DNA from: an uncultured Deferribacteres bacterium
GTDB lineage: Bacteria > Zhuqueibacterota > JdFR-76 > DREG01
DNA: 64,000 bases
Reading direction: 5' to 3'
Assembly (NCBI GenBank): GCA_913009825.1
Contig: CAJVYQ010000010.1
Coordinates: 1 to 64,000, forward strand
A model generated the notes under the pieces. That model was given only the letters and a program-made list of their open reading frames with translations. It did not search any database and was not told the origin of the DNA. Position 1 is the first letter of the stretch. Every line of letters begins with the position of its first letter. Shown here in pieces: positions 49,443-58,516 of this stretch. A program made the position numbers and the translations under genes.

Positions 49443-49870
49443 TCATGCAACGTCTTCCGTGAATTTTTGTGATCAAGTATGAAGCTGTATATTTTTCGCC
49501 GGGGAATCTGCCCCAATTGGCACCTGACGATTCAATCCGAACTTTAATATTCCACCATTCATCCGAATTTTTTTCATCGTAACTCCAACACCTTTTTTGC
49601 TTCTGTAAGTAGTAATGAAGGAAAAACTCCCTTTTTCTGTCATCCCCGCCGTGCCCGCGGAGTTAAAGAATGATAATGAATGAGATTAATAACATCAAAG
49701 CCAATCGACTTTTTGTTGATCTTGTCTGTCAAATTGCTATTGTTGTATTCTGAAAAGGTAATCCTGTTTTTTCGGGGAAGTATCATTCTGAAACAGGACA
49801 ATTTCTTTTTCTGCTTAAATTTTACCGTTTGCCGTTAATCGCTAAATAATATTTTTTATCTTCCGATACT
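49443..49870. other. Non-coding gap after the restriction gene
   Basis: The 428-bp stretch holds no supported gene. A CATCCCCGCCGTGCCCGCGG-like word at 49650-49680 resembles material inside family III elements. The AT-rich end before 49922 should contain the promoter of the following lipoprotein gene. Confidence 0.4.
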
Positions 49871-49921
49871 TTGAGTAACAATTTTGGAAATAGAAAAATT
49901 AATTCTTTGGAAAGAACAGAG

Positions 49922-51991
49922 ATGAGAAAGCCCAAGTCAGAAAATTCATTACAATCGATCATCTTGTCATTTTTTACCGGCATCATTTTTTTTCTTATTT
50001 TATCCGTTCAATTTTCCTGCTCCTTCAAAGAACCGGTGGCGCCCAAATGGGATGTCAATCTGCCGGTACCGCTGATGAACCGGACGATAACCATGCAGGA
50101 ATTAGTAGATAAGAATGATTTTTTGGTTTCCAACCCGGATGGCCTGGTTTCTATTGATTTCGAGGAAAATTTGGATCGCTACGAAGTCGGGGACCAATTG
50201 AAGATTGAAGGGGTGAATGAATCGTTTACAGCAAAATTGGGGAAAATTGAAATTCCTTCTCCGGGAACCAAAACCGCCACCTTTAATTTAAGTGATATTT
50301 ATCCGCCATCGCAGATGTTGAACGGGCAAATGGTACCGGTACCTGCGTTCTCTTTCGAGAACCTGACAGCCAACCTGGAAGGTTTTCAAGATTTTGAATC
50401 CATTTTAATCGAATCCGGATTCATAAGAATCACGTTGACCAATCGTCTGCCTATTCCGTTGATGAGTGGAACCAGTCTGCAGGTTAAAAATCGAAATACC
50501 GGCGAACCGGTTTTTTTTGTTGAATTTTCCCGGCAAATTGAACCGGGCGAAAAGGTGACGAAGAATGTCAGTCTGGCCAATGTGCGCATCCCGTCTAATC
50601 TTTCTTTTGTGATCACAGGCGGCTCGCCGGGCAGCGGCGCGGAACAGGTGGAAATCGATGCTGACAATGACGGAATCGATCTGGAAGCGTATATTTCTCC
50701 TCTAACTGCTACAGAAGCGACGGCAGTCATCGAGGAACAACAATTTTCCGGTAAAGACAGCCTGTCGCTTGGCGATTCAATCGTTGTTACGCAGGCAAAA
50801 ATTTCTACCGGAAACTTCGCGCTTGAATTTGAAAACCATGTCCCGTTGAATTTGCAGATCGATTTGCAACTGAATGATTTTTATGATTTGAATGACCAAC
50901 CGGTCCGGATTTACATTCCGATCCAGGCAGGCGGTACTGTTTCCCGCAATATTGATATCTCCGGATTTGAATTTCGTCCGGTTCTGAACAATGGGAGTTC
51001 GGTGGTTCATTTTTCCTACGATGTGATCGCAGCAGGTTCCAACGGCAATTTTGTGACGGTAACCAGTGAAGACAATTTTTCCCTGCGCATTAATTTATCG
51101 GAGATTCACTTCTCCGAGCTACATGGAATTCTGAACGGAGTCCAGGTAAAGTTAGATTCTACGGAGATTTCTCTCGATATGCCGGAAGATTTGGATAGTT
51201 TACATTTCGATGCTGCCCGTCTGGAGTTGTTAGTCAATAATGGGATCGGTTTTCCCCTGTTTCCCGATATTAAAATTGTCGGCCGCAACAATTCAGACGG
51301 GGAAGTAGTGGAATTAAAAATCGACCAGAAAATCGAGGCGGCAAACGATCATCCGGTTCAATCGGTTATTACACTGGATGAAAACAATAGCAATCTGCTT
51401 GATTTTCTGAATATCTCTCCCGATAGGTTGACATTGGCAGGCAGTGTTAAACTTGGCGACGGTATTAAGGTAGCTTCAATCACAACATCAGATTTTCTGG
51501 AAACTTCCGTACATATTACAGCACCGCTCCGATTAAGTTTTCCCTCCCAATCCATCAAAACCGATGTAGATACCATCCAAATCGATGAAGATGCCCGGAA
51601 AGAATTGCGGGAAAATCTGTTAAGCGGCAAACTTGTAGCAGAGTTAGACAACCATCTCCCTTTTGGCGTCGATCTGACGCTGCAATTTTCCGCCAAAGAT
51701 ACCGGCGTTTTTAATAATCCAGAATTAACAATCGGTCCGCTATCTTTGCAGCCTGCTCCGGTATCATCCGCAACCGGTAGAGTTGAAGCGGAGGAACCCA
51801 GCCGGATTTTAATAGAGCTGAACCAGGAAGAGATTGCTATTTTCGCCAATAAGGAAGTTTATATGGGTATTGTGGCTTATATCCCCGGCAGTAATGGTCA
51901 GAAATACAGTGTTTATAATAGTGACTACTTGCGGGTGAAGGCTTACTGTGAGTTTAAATATCATGTTGATCCTGAAAAAATGTCTCAATAA
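49922..51991 (+). CDS. Large surface lipoprotein with repeated beta-sandwich-like segments
   Basis: The 689-residue protein has a signal peptide ending SVQFSCSFKEP, a lipobox with Cys near residue 37, then WDVNLPVPLMNRTITMQELV. The body is all-beta in character with recurring L-x-N-x-L/P-x-x-L phrases such as ITLTNRLPIPLMSGTSLQVK, FENHVPLNLQIDLQLND and AELDNHLPFGVDLTLQFSAK. These look like repeated late-embryogenesis-like or Ig-like units. The start is ATG 49922, since GGAAAG precedes it. It is followed by a DUF5723 barrel gene 12 bp on, a combination typical of FCB-group genomes. Function is unknown. Confidence 0.65.
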   Translation: MRKPKSENSLQSIILSFFTGIIFFLILSVQFSCSFKEPVAPKWDVNLPVPLMNRTITMQELVDKNDFLVSNPDGLVSIDFEENLDRYEVGDQLKIEGVNESFTAKLGKIEIPSPGTKTATFNLSDIYPPSQMLNGQMVPVPAFSFENLTANLEGFQDFESILIESGFIRITLTNRLPIPLMSGTSLQVKNRNTGEPVFFVEFSRQIEPGEKVTKNVSLANVRIPSNLSFVITGGSPGSGAEQVEIDADNDGIDLEAYISPLTATEATAVIEEQQFSGKDSLSLGDSIVVTQAKISTGNFALEFENHVPLNLQIDLQLNDFYDLNDQPVRIYIPIQAGGTVSRNIDISGFEFRPVLNNGSSVVHFSYDVIAAGSNGNFVTVTSEDNFSLRINLSEIHFSELHGILNGVQVKLDSTEISLDMPEDLDSLHFDAARLELLVNNGIGFPLFPDIKIVGRNNSDGEVVELKIDQKIEAANDHPVQSVITLDENNSNLLDFLNISPDRLTLAGSVKLGDGIKVASITTSDFLETSVHITAPLRLSFPSQSIKTDVDTIQIDEDARKELRENLLSGKLVAELDNHLPFGVDLTLQFSAKDTGVFNNPELTIGPLSLQPAPVSSATGRVEAEEPSRILIELNQEEIAIFANKEVYMGIVAYIPGSNGQKYSVYNSDYLRVKAYCEFKYHVDPEKMSQ

Positions 51992-52003
51992 AAAAGGTTC
52001 GAA

Positions 52004-53266
52004 ATGAACATTAAAAAACAATTTTTTTCTTTGTCGATCTGTCTGTCGCTGTTAATTCCTTCCCTGCGGGCGCAAACGAATTCCAATGCACGCAGCTTAT
52101 CCATGGCCAGGGCCTTCACCGCGGTTGCCCGGGGCGTTGATGCGGTAATCTGGAATCCTGCCAATCTGGCCATGCCGGAACGCCCACCGGTCAGTTTTAT
52201 GCTGGCAGGAGCAGGTTTTCAAATCGGGAATATGACATTTTCTAAGTCCAGTTACGACAAATACAATGGCAAATATTTGACAGATACGGATGTGGCGGAT
52301 ATTCTCTCGGAGGTTCCGGAAGATGGGTTCAAACTTATAGCGGATTCTGATGTCCGGGCAATCGGTTTTTCTATTGGGCCGTTTGCCATTACAACGAATG
52401 CCGTTGCTGTTTCCGACCTGTCTCTCAGCAAAGATTACATGCGGATTTTATTAGAGGGGATTCAAATAAATAAAAATTATGACATCGGCAACAATTCCGG
52501 CGAAGCCATCGGTTATTCGAGCATTACGGCGTCGTATGCTGTTCCGGTTTCTTTTCCGTTTTTCCGGCGGATTTATATAGGTACAAACGTGAGTTATCTG
52601 ATCGGATTAGGCTATGCGGAGGTCATGGAATCTTATGGAAATTTGTACAATTCCGGCTGGGAAGTGAGCGGTTCAGGTGGTGTCAAAGCTCGTTACGCAC
52701 AGGGAGGTGCAGGCTTTGCCGTTGATTTAGGTCTGGCGACCATCAAAAACGGCTGGTATTTTGGCCTGATGCTAAGAAATGCAACATCAAACATAAAATG
52801 GAAATCCAAACCGGAGGAGTTCGAAGCCCAATTTTACACGGTGAATGGACTGAATGCGGATAATTCTTCAGATGAAGACTCTTTAGATGCTTATTTACAG
52901 ACTGAAGATGGTAAACGGGAAATTGCCGCTTTTTCCACTTCCTTGCCGGCGGAGATAAGGTTCGGCGCCGCCAAAAAGTGGCGCTCCTTTCTGCTTGCGG
53001 TTGACTATCAGCAGGGTTTCTCCCACCGCCCGGGAATATCAAAGAAACCCTATCTGGCGATGAGTACGGAATGGCAGGGAATCGGCTTTTTCCCCATGCG
53101 ATTAGGTCTCGGATTCGGCGGTGATTATGGTTTAGTTCTGGCAACCGGCTTCGGTTTTAAATTGGGCTTCTTCCGGTTGGATTACGGCATTAGTTTTAAC
53201 GGCGCGCTTACGCCCGGCAAAGCCAATGCTCTGGGAATGGGGTTATCTACTTATTTCAGCTTTTAA
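52004..53266 (+). CDS. DUF5723-like outer-membrane beta-barrel protein
   Basis: The 420-residue protein has a Sec signal peptide (QFFSLSICLSLLIPSLRA, cut near residue 23), then SMARAFTAVARGVDAVIWNP, the start typical of PorV/DUF5723/FadL-like barrels. It contains many amphipathic strands and ends STYFSF with terminal Phe, the BAM-recognised end. It lies 12 bp after the lipoprotein gene, so the two products probably work together at the outer membrane. A terminator follows at 53313. Confidence 0.8.
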   Translation: MNIKKQFFSLSICLSLLIPSLRAQTNSNARSLSMARAFTAVARGVDAVIWNPANLAMPERPPVSFMLAGAGFQIGNMTFSKSSYDKYNGKYLTDTDVADILSEVPEDGFKLIADSDVRAIGFSIGPFAITTNAVAVSDLSLSKDYMRILLEGIQINKNYDIGNNSGEAIGYSSITASYAVPVSFPFFRRIYIGTNVSYLIGLGYAEVMESYGNLYNSGWEVSGSGGVKARYAQGGAGFAVDLGLATIKNGWYFGLMLRNATSNIKWKSKPEEFEAQFYTVNGLNADNSSDEDSLDAYLQTEDGKREIAAFSTSLPAEIRFGAAKKWRSFLLAVDYQQGFSHRPGISKKPYLAMSTEWQGIGFFPMRLGLGFGGDYGLVLATGFGFKLGFFRLDYGISFNGALTPGKANALGMGLSTYFSF

Positions 53267-53312
53267 ATGCTGTCGCAAAAATAATCTTCGACTAACTTCC
53301 TCCCTCCCAACG

Positions 53313-53341
53313 AAAGGTCTGCCTTCGGGCAGGCCTTTTTT
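53313..53341 (+). terminator. Rho-independent terminator after the DUF5723 gene
   Basis: AAAGGTCTGCC, loop TTCG and GGCAGGCCTTTTT form a strong GC-rich stem with one G-T pair and a T run. It stands 46 bp after the stop codon. Confidence 0.9.
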
Positions 53342-53349
53342 ATCTGTTT

Positions 53350-53467
53350 GTAACTACACAGCCATACTGGAGTTGGCAGATCAATTATACTTTGACTCCC
53401 TGCCTGCAGCTCGAAGGAAGTCGAAGGCTTATGATGTTGGAAATATAAGACAGGGCTGAGTAGTTAC
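53350..53467. repeat. Family II (IS66-like) short element with 8-bp target duplication
   Basis: Ends GTAACTACACAG and GGCTGAGTAGTTAC are imperfect inverted repeats. The eight bases ATCTGTTT occur on both sides (53342-53349 and 53468-53475), a clear target-site duplication. The element inserted just after the terminator. Confidence 0.85.
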
Positions 53468-53511
53468 ATCTGTTTTTTGATAAGATAACCTGGCCCGGGT
53501 TTATAATTCTC

Positions 53512-53630
53512 ACCTGAATTGAGCGATTCTCTTATTTTTAAGCTTATTTTTATTACTAAACGGATTTTCATTTTTGAACTAAATCCGATTGGCGATTCAG
53601 CGAATCGCCCTACAATCGCTCAATGAAGGT
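53512..53630 (-). repeat. Family I 119-bp element, copy F
   Basis: 119 bp long, ends ACCTGAATTGAGCGATTC and CAATCGCTCAATGAAGGT, the same orientation as copy C. CTC flanks both sides (3-bp duplication). The interior is about 95% identical to copy C. Confidence 0.85.
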
Positions 53631-53767
53631 CTCACAATTATTCTTTATCCTGATTGTTGTGAGAAACAGACCCAACCATTTTTTCTTCTTCAAATCCTGC
53701 CGTCGGTGGACTTGAAAAAAGGCCAACCAATTTTGTTGATTTTTTCATTTGTATTAGATATATTCAT

Positions 53768-53787
53768 ACCTAAATTGAGCGATTCAG
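53768..53787. repeat. Solo family I terminal repeat
   Basis: ACCTAAATTGAGCGATTC appears without a second end. It may be a deletion remnant of another copy. The remaining sequence of 53631-53889 holds no gene. Confidence 0.5.
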
Positions 53788-53895
53788 ATATTATTTATTC
53801 AACAATGAACCTCAAGAATCAAAAAAAATGTTTTCTATGTTTTCTATGTTTTCAATAATCCGTATTAAATTTCTGGAACATTTAAAGAGGTGCTT

Positions 53896-55038
53896 ATGAT
53901 AAACAAAAGTGATGTAACTTCATTAGCCCGATTTAATACACAAGGCTACTATGCCTCGAGTTTGTATTTAAACGTCAATGGGAAACGGTTCAACAAAAAG
54001 GATTATGAAATAAAATTGAAAGCGCTAATCAGAGAGCGCAAGCAGGAAATTAACGGTTTGGGATTAAGCCAGGAAGCCCAAAATTCTATTCTTGCCGATT
54101 TTGATCTGATCCGGAATTTTGTCAGTATGCAGTTTAATGGCAAGGGGGCAAAAAGTTTGGCCATATTCAGTTGCAATGGCCTGGATTTATGGCAGGTTTA
54201 TCGTTTGCCTTATGCCATTCATCCCCGTTTGGTTGTGAGTAAACAACCGTACTTACGGCCTCTAATTACCATGCTGGCTGATAATAAACGCTATCTTGCC
54301 ATCATTGTCAGCAGGGACAAAGCCAGACTTTTTGAATATTATTTGGGAACATTGAAGGAGTATTCAAAAATATTGAATGAGGTTCCCAGCCAGGTTAAAA
54401 TGTCCGGATGGTACGGCCTGGAAGAACGCCGCATCGAGCGCCACATCGATGATTATGTTCACCGGCATCTTAAAAATGTTTCCGAAGGTGTATTCGATTA
54501 TTATCAGAATAGCTATCCCGATTGGCTGATCCTTGGCGGCAGAAAAAGTATTGTGAGCGAGTTTGAACGTCATCTGCATTCGGATATTCAGGAAAAAATT
54601 ATCGATCGGATTGTGATTGGAGTGGATTCCATCGCATCCGAAATTGTGGCATCGCTGCAATTGGCAGTGGAAGATTTTGAAATGAAAGAGCAGAAACGCC
54701 TGCTGAAACATTTGTTTGAAGAAAGAGGTCCGGTTGGTTTGGGTATAACCGGGTTAAAAGCAACATTGCGTGCGCTTTGGCATGGCCAGGTGAACATTTT
54801 ATTCATCACGGAAGATTATGCACAACCGGGATATTATTGTCCTGAATGCTGGTATATGAGCAATAACGAAGAAGTTTGTACTAACGACAAAACACCGATG
54901 AAACGGTCCCATGATATCATAGAAGATGCCATAGAAACGGCCATATATCAGAATTGTGAAATTGTCCGGGTAAAAGATAAAAAAATATTAGCGGGTGAAT
55001 ATGAAAATATTGGCGCCCTGCTCCGTTTTAAAATCTGA
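53896..55038 (+). CDS. baeRF-type (bacterial archaeo-eukaryotic release-factor-like) protein
   Basis: The 380-residue protein has the three-part eRF1/Vms1-like layout. The N-terminal part has YYASSLYLNVNGKRFNKKDY. A central RNase-H-like domain contains RYLAIIVSRDKARLFEYYLG and SYPDWLILGGRKSIVSEFER. The C-terminal domain resembles eRF1 domain 3 with a Cys pair (YYCPECWYM). Such baeRF proteins are proposed to hydrolyse peptidyl-tRNA on stalled ribosomes, but direct data are few. The start is ATG 53896 with AGAGG upstream. The galT gene follows 12 bp later. Confidence 0.75.
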   Translation: MINKSDVTSLARFNTQGYYASSLYLNVNGKRFNKKDYEIKLKALIRERKQEINGLGLSQEAQNSILADFDLIRNFVSMQFNGKGAKSLAIFSCNGLDLWQVYRLPYAIHPRLVVSKQPYLRPLITMLADNKRYLAIIVSRDKARLFEYYLGTLKEYSKILNEVPSQVKMSGWYGLEERRIERHIDDYVHRHLKNVSEGVFDYYQNSYPDWLILGGRKSIVSEFERHLHSDIQEKIIDRIVIGVDSIASEIVASLQLAVEDFEMKEQKRLLKHLFEERGPVGLGITGLKATLRALWHGQVNILFITEDYAQPGYYCPECWYMSNNEEVCTNDKTPMKRSHDIIEDAIETAIYQNCEIVRVKDKKILAGEYENIGALLRFKI

Positions 55039-55050
55039 ATGGGAGCATGA

Positions 55051-56082
55051 ATGAACGAATTACGGCGCGATCCCATGTCGGGTCGCTGGGCGATCATTGA
55101 ACACAGAGATAAAATCGATTTTAAATCCTTGTTGAGTAGAAAGCAGCATCGAAAAGAAGTCAGCAAAAATTGTCCGTTTTGTGAAGGAAACGAAAGCCGG
55201 ACCGAACCGGAAATCTATGCTCTGCGCACTCGGGGAAAGATGGAGAACGGCCCGGGATGGCAAGTACGGGTCATTCCGGATTTACATCCTGCTTTGCAGA
55301 CCCGGGGGGCCATGGACGACCGTGGTTATGGAATTTATGATGTGTTGAACGCAATCGGCGTGCATGAAGTAATTGTGGAACATCCCAATCATTCGATGGG
55401 TTACCCGGATTTTTCAGTGGAGCATGCTCAGCATATCATCGAGGTGATGCAGAAACGGACCATCGAGATTAAAAAAGATGTTCGTTTCCGGTATGTCCTG
55501 ATTCATAAAAATTATGGGGAGGCCTCTGCCGCGATTACCGATCATTCCCATTCCCATCTGCTGGCAACTCCTGTAACTCCCAGGAGAGTAAAAATAGAAT
55601 TGGATTTCGCGAAGGAATTTTATCTTTATAAAGAACGCTGCATCTATTGTGATATGGTTGATATGGAATTGGAAAAACGGGAAAGAATTATCCTGGAGGA
55701 CGGTGATTTTTTAGCGGTTACTCCTTTCCCTTCACGCCGGCCGTTTGAGATATGCATTTTGCCGGAAAAGCATGAAACTTTTTTTGAACAGAATCAGAAT
55801 CAAAAACAATTGGCGCAGATGTTGATCACAATCATGTCCAAGATGAGTAAATTGCTGAAAGATCCCGATTATATTCTTACCTTTCATAACGGGCCCAATA
55901 CAACGGCGGCTTACAAACGCGGATACTGGAAAACGATCCATAAAGATTTTCACTGGCATATCGAGCTGGTTCCCCGCCTGCACAGCCGAACCAGTTTTGA
56001 ATTAGGTTCAGGCTTTTCCATCAATCCTATTGCGCCGGAAATAGCGGCAAAAATATATAGAGAAGAAGAATTTGACATCTGA
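55051..56082 (+). CDS. galT: Galactose-1-phosphate uridylyltransferase (HIT superfamily)
   Basis: The 343-residue protein has RRDPMSGRWAIIEH, zinc ligands NCPFCEGNESRTEPE and RCIYCDM, the catalytic loop TDHSHSHLLATP with its histidines, and FHWHIELVPRLH in the second HIT half. It exchanges UMP between UDP-sugar and sugar phosphate in the Leloir pathway. In the catalytic loop HxHxH replaces the usual HPHxQ, so a related nucleotidyltransferase or phosphorylase activity is possible. It is 12 bp after the baeRF gene. Confidence 0.82.
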   Translation: MNELRRDPMSGRWAIIEHRDKIDFKSLLSRKQHRKEVSKNCPFCEGNESRTEPEIYALRTRGKMENGPGWQVRVIPDLHPALQTRGAMDDRGYGIYDVLNAIGVHEVIVEHPNHSMGYPDFSVEHAQHIIEVMQKRTIEIKKDVRFRYVLIHKNYGEASAAITDHSHSHLLATPVTPRRVKIELDFAKEFYLYKERCIYCDMVDMELEKRERIILEDGDFLAVTPFPSRRPFEICILPEKHETFFEQNQNQKQLAQMLITIMSKMSKLLKDPDYILTFHNGPNTTAAYKRGYWKTIHKDFHWHIELVPRLHSRTSFELGSGFSINPIAPEIAAKIYREEEFDI

Positions 56083-56255
56083 AAAATGAAAAGCCAGGTC
56101 AGGAGTTCAACTCCCGACCAAGTGAAGATATTCCTACCGGACAAATCATCAGTGAGTCCATATTTACAAGTAAAATCAATATTTTTATTCAATTCAGCAT
56201 AGAAACCGGAATGGTATTTGATTGATTTTTGTTCCTGCAAATACTATATTACATA

Positions 56256-56550
56256 GTGTCTGAACGAAAAGTGGAAAACATGCATCTTGCTTGTTTTATA
56301 AACTGTTTAGTTTCCTGCTCTTCAATAAGATTATAATTCAAACAAGATGTTTGATATAGAATTTAGGTAACTATTCAGGTCGCCTGAGAGTGAACCCTCA
56401 GGCTAAGACATGAAAGCATCCTGAAGGATGCTATCGTAAATAGGACGCTTTAGCGCCCTTTCATTTCTTAGCCTTGTCGTTCACGGCAAGGCGAAAAAGA
56501 TTGAAAGAAAACACCTGAATAGTTACGAATTTAGATACTTTTCGTTCAGC
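56256..56550. repeat. Family III element, interrupted by a nested family II element
   Basis: The outer ends are TAGTGTCTGAACGAAAAGT (56256) and ACTTTTCGTTCAG (56537-56549). The interior is split by the element at 56367-56526. Without the insert the family III element would be about 130 bp. Confidence 0.75.
56367..56526. mobile_element. Family II (IS66-like) 160-bp non-autonomous element with perfect ends and 8-bp target duplication
   Basis: GTAACTATTCAGGT (56367-56380) and ACCTGAATAGTTAC (56513-56526) are perfect 14-bp inverted repeats. GAATTTAG occurs on both sides (56359-56366 and 56527-56534), an exact 8-bp target duplication. It inserted into a family III element. The interior has no transposase. 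IS66 elements have ends starting GTAA and 8-bp duplications. Confidence 0.85.
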
Positions 56551-56611
56551 CTTTACATAACAATCATTCAATAAGTAAATAACCCTTTATATTGTTTTTC
56601 AGAGAGTTTTG

Positions 56612-57172
56612 ATGAACATCATTCACAATAAGAGCGGTTGGATAGAGGTGATTTGCGGGAGTATGTATAGCGGTAAAACGGAAGAATTAATCCGTCGCCT
56701 CCGCCGTTCTCAAATTGCCCGGCAAAATGTAACCATCTTCAAACCGGAAATTGATAACCGGTACAGTGATGACCACATTGTATCACATAGCGATTTGAAG
56801 ATTCCATCTATTCCGGTGAATTCTGCTGCGGAAATTTTTAATAAAGCCAAAGATGCAGATGTAGTGGGTATCGATGAGGCGCAATTTTTTGGTATGGATT
56901 TAGTGGACGTTTGTCAAAATTTAGCTGATGCCGGCAAGCGGGTGATTGTGGCCGGCCTGGATCAGGATTATCGTGGTGAGCCGTTTGAACCGATTCCGCA
57001 ATTATTGGCAACGGCAGAATATATTACTAAAACGCTGGCCATTTGCATGGTGTGCAGCAACCCGGCAAACCGGACGCAACGCATTACCGCGGACGAAGAG
57101 CGGGTAATTGTCGGGGGCAGCGAAATTTACGAGGCCCGTTGCCGTAACTGTTTTATGCCGCCGAAGAAATAG
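56612..57172 (+). CDS. tdk: Thymidine kinase
   Basis: TK phosphorylates thymidine (and deoxyuridine) for salvage. The 186-residue protein has P-loop [20 protein letters not shown] (16-23), the Walker-B-like [14 protein letters not shown], and the zinc-binding C-terminal lasso ([14 protein letters not shown] and ARCRNC). The start is ATG 56612 behind AGAGAG. It precedes a concentrative nucleoside transporter gene by 22 bp, so uptake and phosphorylation are encoded together. Confidence 0.96.
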   Translation: MNIIHNKSGWIEVICGSMYSGKTEELIRRLRRSQIARQNVTIFKPEIDNRYSDDHIVSHSDLKIPSIPVNSAAEIFNKAKDADVVGIDEAQFFGMDLVDVCQNLADAGKRVIVAGLDQDYRGEPFEPIPQLLATAEYITKTLAICMVCSNPANRTQRITADEERVIVGGSEIYEARCRNCFMPPKK

Positions 57173-57194
57173 AACGAAACCCGGGAGGAGATGA

Positions 57195-58505
57195 ATGCTC
57201 TATCGCATGATCAGTTTTGTGGGGATCTTTGTCATTTTGGGGATCGCCTGGTTGATGTCCAACAACAAACGGAACATAAATTACCGCACGGTATTTTGGG
57301 GCATTGCATTGCAATTGGTCTTTGCTGTTATCATTCTTAAAACCGGACCGGGGAAAGCCCTTTTTTTCTTTGCCCGGGCATTCATCGACCGGCTGTTGAG
57401 TTTTACGGACGCCGGCGCTTATTTTCTCTTCGGCAAGCTGTACCTGGCAACTTCGGATATCGTTCATACACCGGAAATTGCCCGGCAAATCGGCCGGAAT
57501 GTGGGCCCGATGCAGTTGTATGATGCCGGCGCCAAAGGATTTGTCAATATCGGTATCGTGTTTGCCATCCATATTTTACCCACTATTATTTTCTTCGCTT
57601 CCGTGATGTCGGTTCTATATCACCTGGGTGTTATGCAGAAGATTGTGCAATTTATGGCCTGGATTATGAGCAAATTCATGAACACCAGCGGCTCAGAATC
57701 TCTCTCTGCCGCATCCAATATTTTTGTCGGACAGACCGAGGCGCCGTTGGTGATTAAACCGTATGTTAGTATGATGACCATGTCCGAACTGATGGCTATT
57801 ATGACCGGTGGATTTGCCACCATTGCCGGCGGCGTTATGGCAGCATACGTACGTTTTGGCGTAGATGCCGGGCATTTGATGGCCGCCAGCGTGATGTCCG
57901 CTCCGGCGGCGCTGGTGATGGCGAAAATTATTTTTCCTGAAACCGGGAAATCACAAACCGCCGACGGTAACCTTTTAAATATCGAAAAAAAAACCGCAAA
58001 CATTGTCGATGCGGCAGCTTCCGGTGCGGCGGACGGTTTGCGACTGGCCGTGAATGTGGGGGCTATGTTGATGGCTTTCATCGCTCTCATTGCCATGCTC
58101 AATTACGGCCTTGGGCTTGTGGGTGGCCTGTTCGGCTATGCCGATTTAAGCCTGAAAACAATCTTTGGTATCCTTTTCTATCCCCTGTCTTTTTTTATGG
58201 GTGTGGAATGGAGCGATTTACTTCAGTTCGGCAACCTTTTGGGAACCAAAATATCAATAAATGAAATGGTAGCGTATGTGGAATTAACCTCACTTAAGGA
58301 TGTTATTTCACCGCGCTCGTATATTATTGCCACATACGCGTTGTGCGGTTTTGCCAATTTCAGTTCCATCGCCATCCAAATTGGCGGAATCAGCAGTATT
58401 GCGCCCAACCGCAGACAGGATCTGGCCAAGTTGGGGATCCGTGCCATGTTTGCCGGCGCCCTTGCTTCCTGGTTAACGGCAACTATCGCCGGTATGTTAA
58501 TTTAA
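57195..58505 (+). CDS. nupC: Concentrative nucleoside transporter (NupC/CNT family)
   Basis: CNT proteins import nucleosides with H+ or Na+. The 436-residue protein has about ten hydrophobic segments, re-entrant motifs GQTEAPLVIKPYV and GFATIAGGVMAAYVRFGVDA, then SVMSAPAALVMAKIIFPET and LCGFANFSSIAIQIGG. The length fits bacterial NupC. It lies between thymidine kinase and a purine nucleoside phosphorylase on the same strand, in a nucleoside salvage operon. Which coupling ion is used cannot be read. Confidence 0.95.
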   Translation: MLYRMISFVGIFVILGIAWLMSNNKRNINYRTVFWGIALQLVFAVIILKTGPGKALFFFARAFIDRLLSFTDAGAYFLFGKLYLATSDIVHTPEIARQIGRNVGPMQLYDAGAKGFVNIGIVFAIHILPTIIFFASVMSVLYHLGVMQKIVQFMAWIMSKFMNTSGSESLSAASNIFVGQTEAPLVIKPYVSMMTMSELMAIMTGGFATIAGGVMAAYVRFGVDAGHLMAASVMSAPAALVMAKIIFPETGKSQTADGNLLNIEKKTANIVDAAASGAADGLRLAVNVGAMLMAFIALIAMLNYGLGLVGGLFGYADLSLKTIFGILFYPLSFFMGVEWSDLLQFGNLLGTKISINEMVAYVELTSLKDVISPRSYIIATYALCGFANFSSIAIQIGGISSIAPNRRQDLAKLGIRAMFAGALASWLTATIAGMLI

Positions 58506-58516
58506 ACATCGGTTTG

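Noticed and set aside
49680-49870. Short frame MRLITSKPIDFLLILSVKLL in the gap after the restriction gene
   Set aside because: No ribosome site, no neighbour relation and low-complexity hydrophobic composition; probably chance.
58343-58516. In-frame extension of the second PNP into the transporter gene
   Set aside because: These codons overlap the well-conserved C-terminal helix of the transporter in another frame. PNP similarity starts after ATG 58517.
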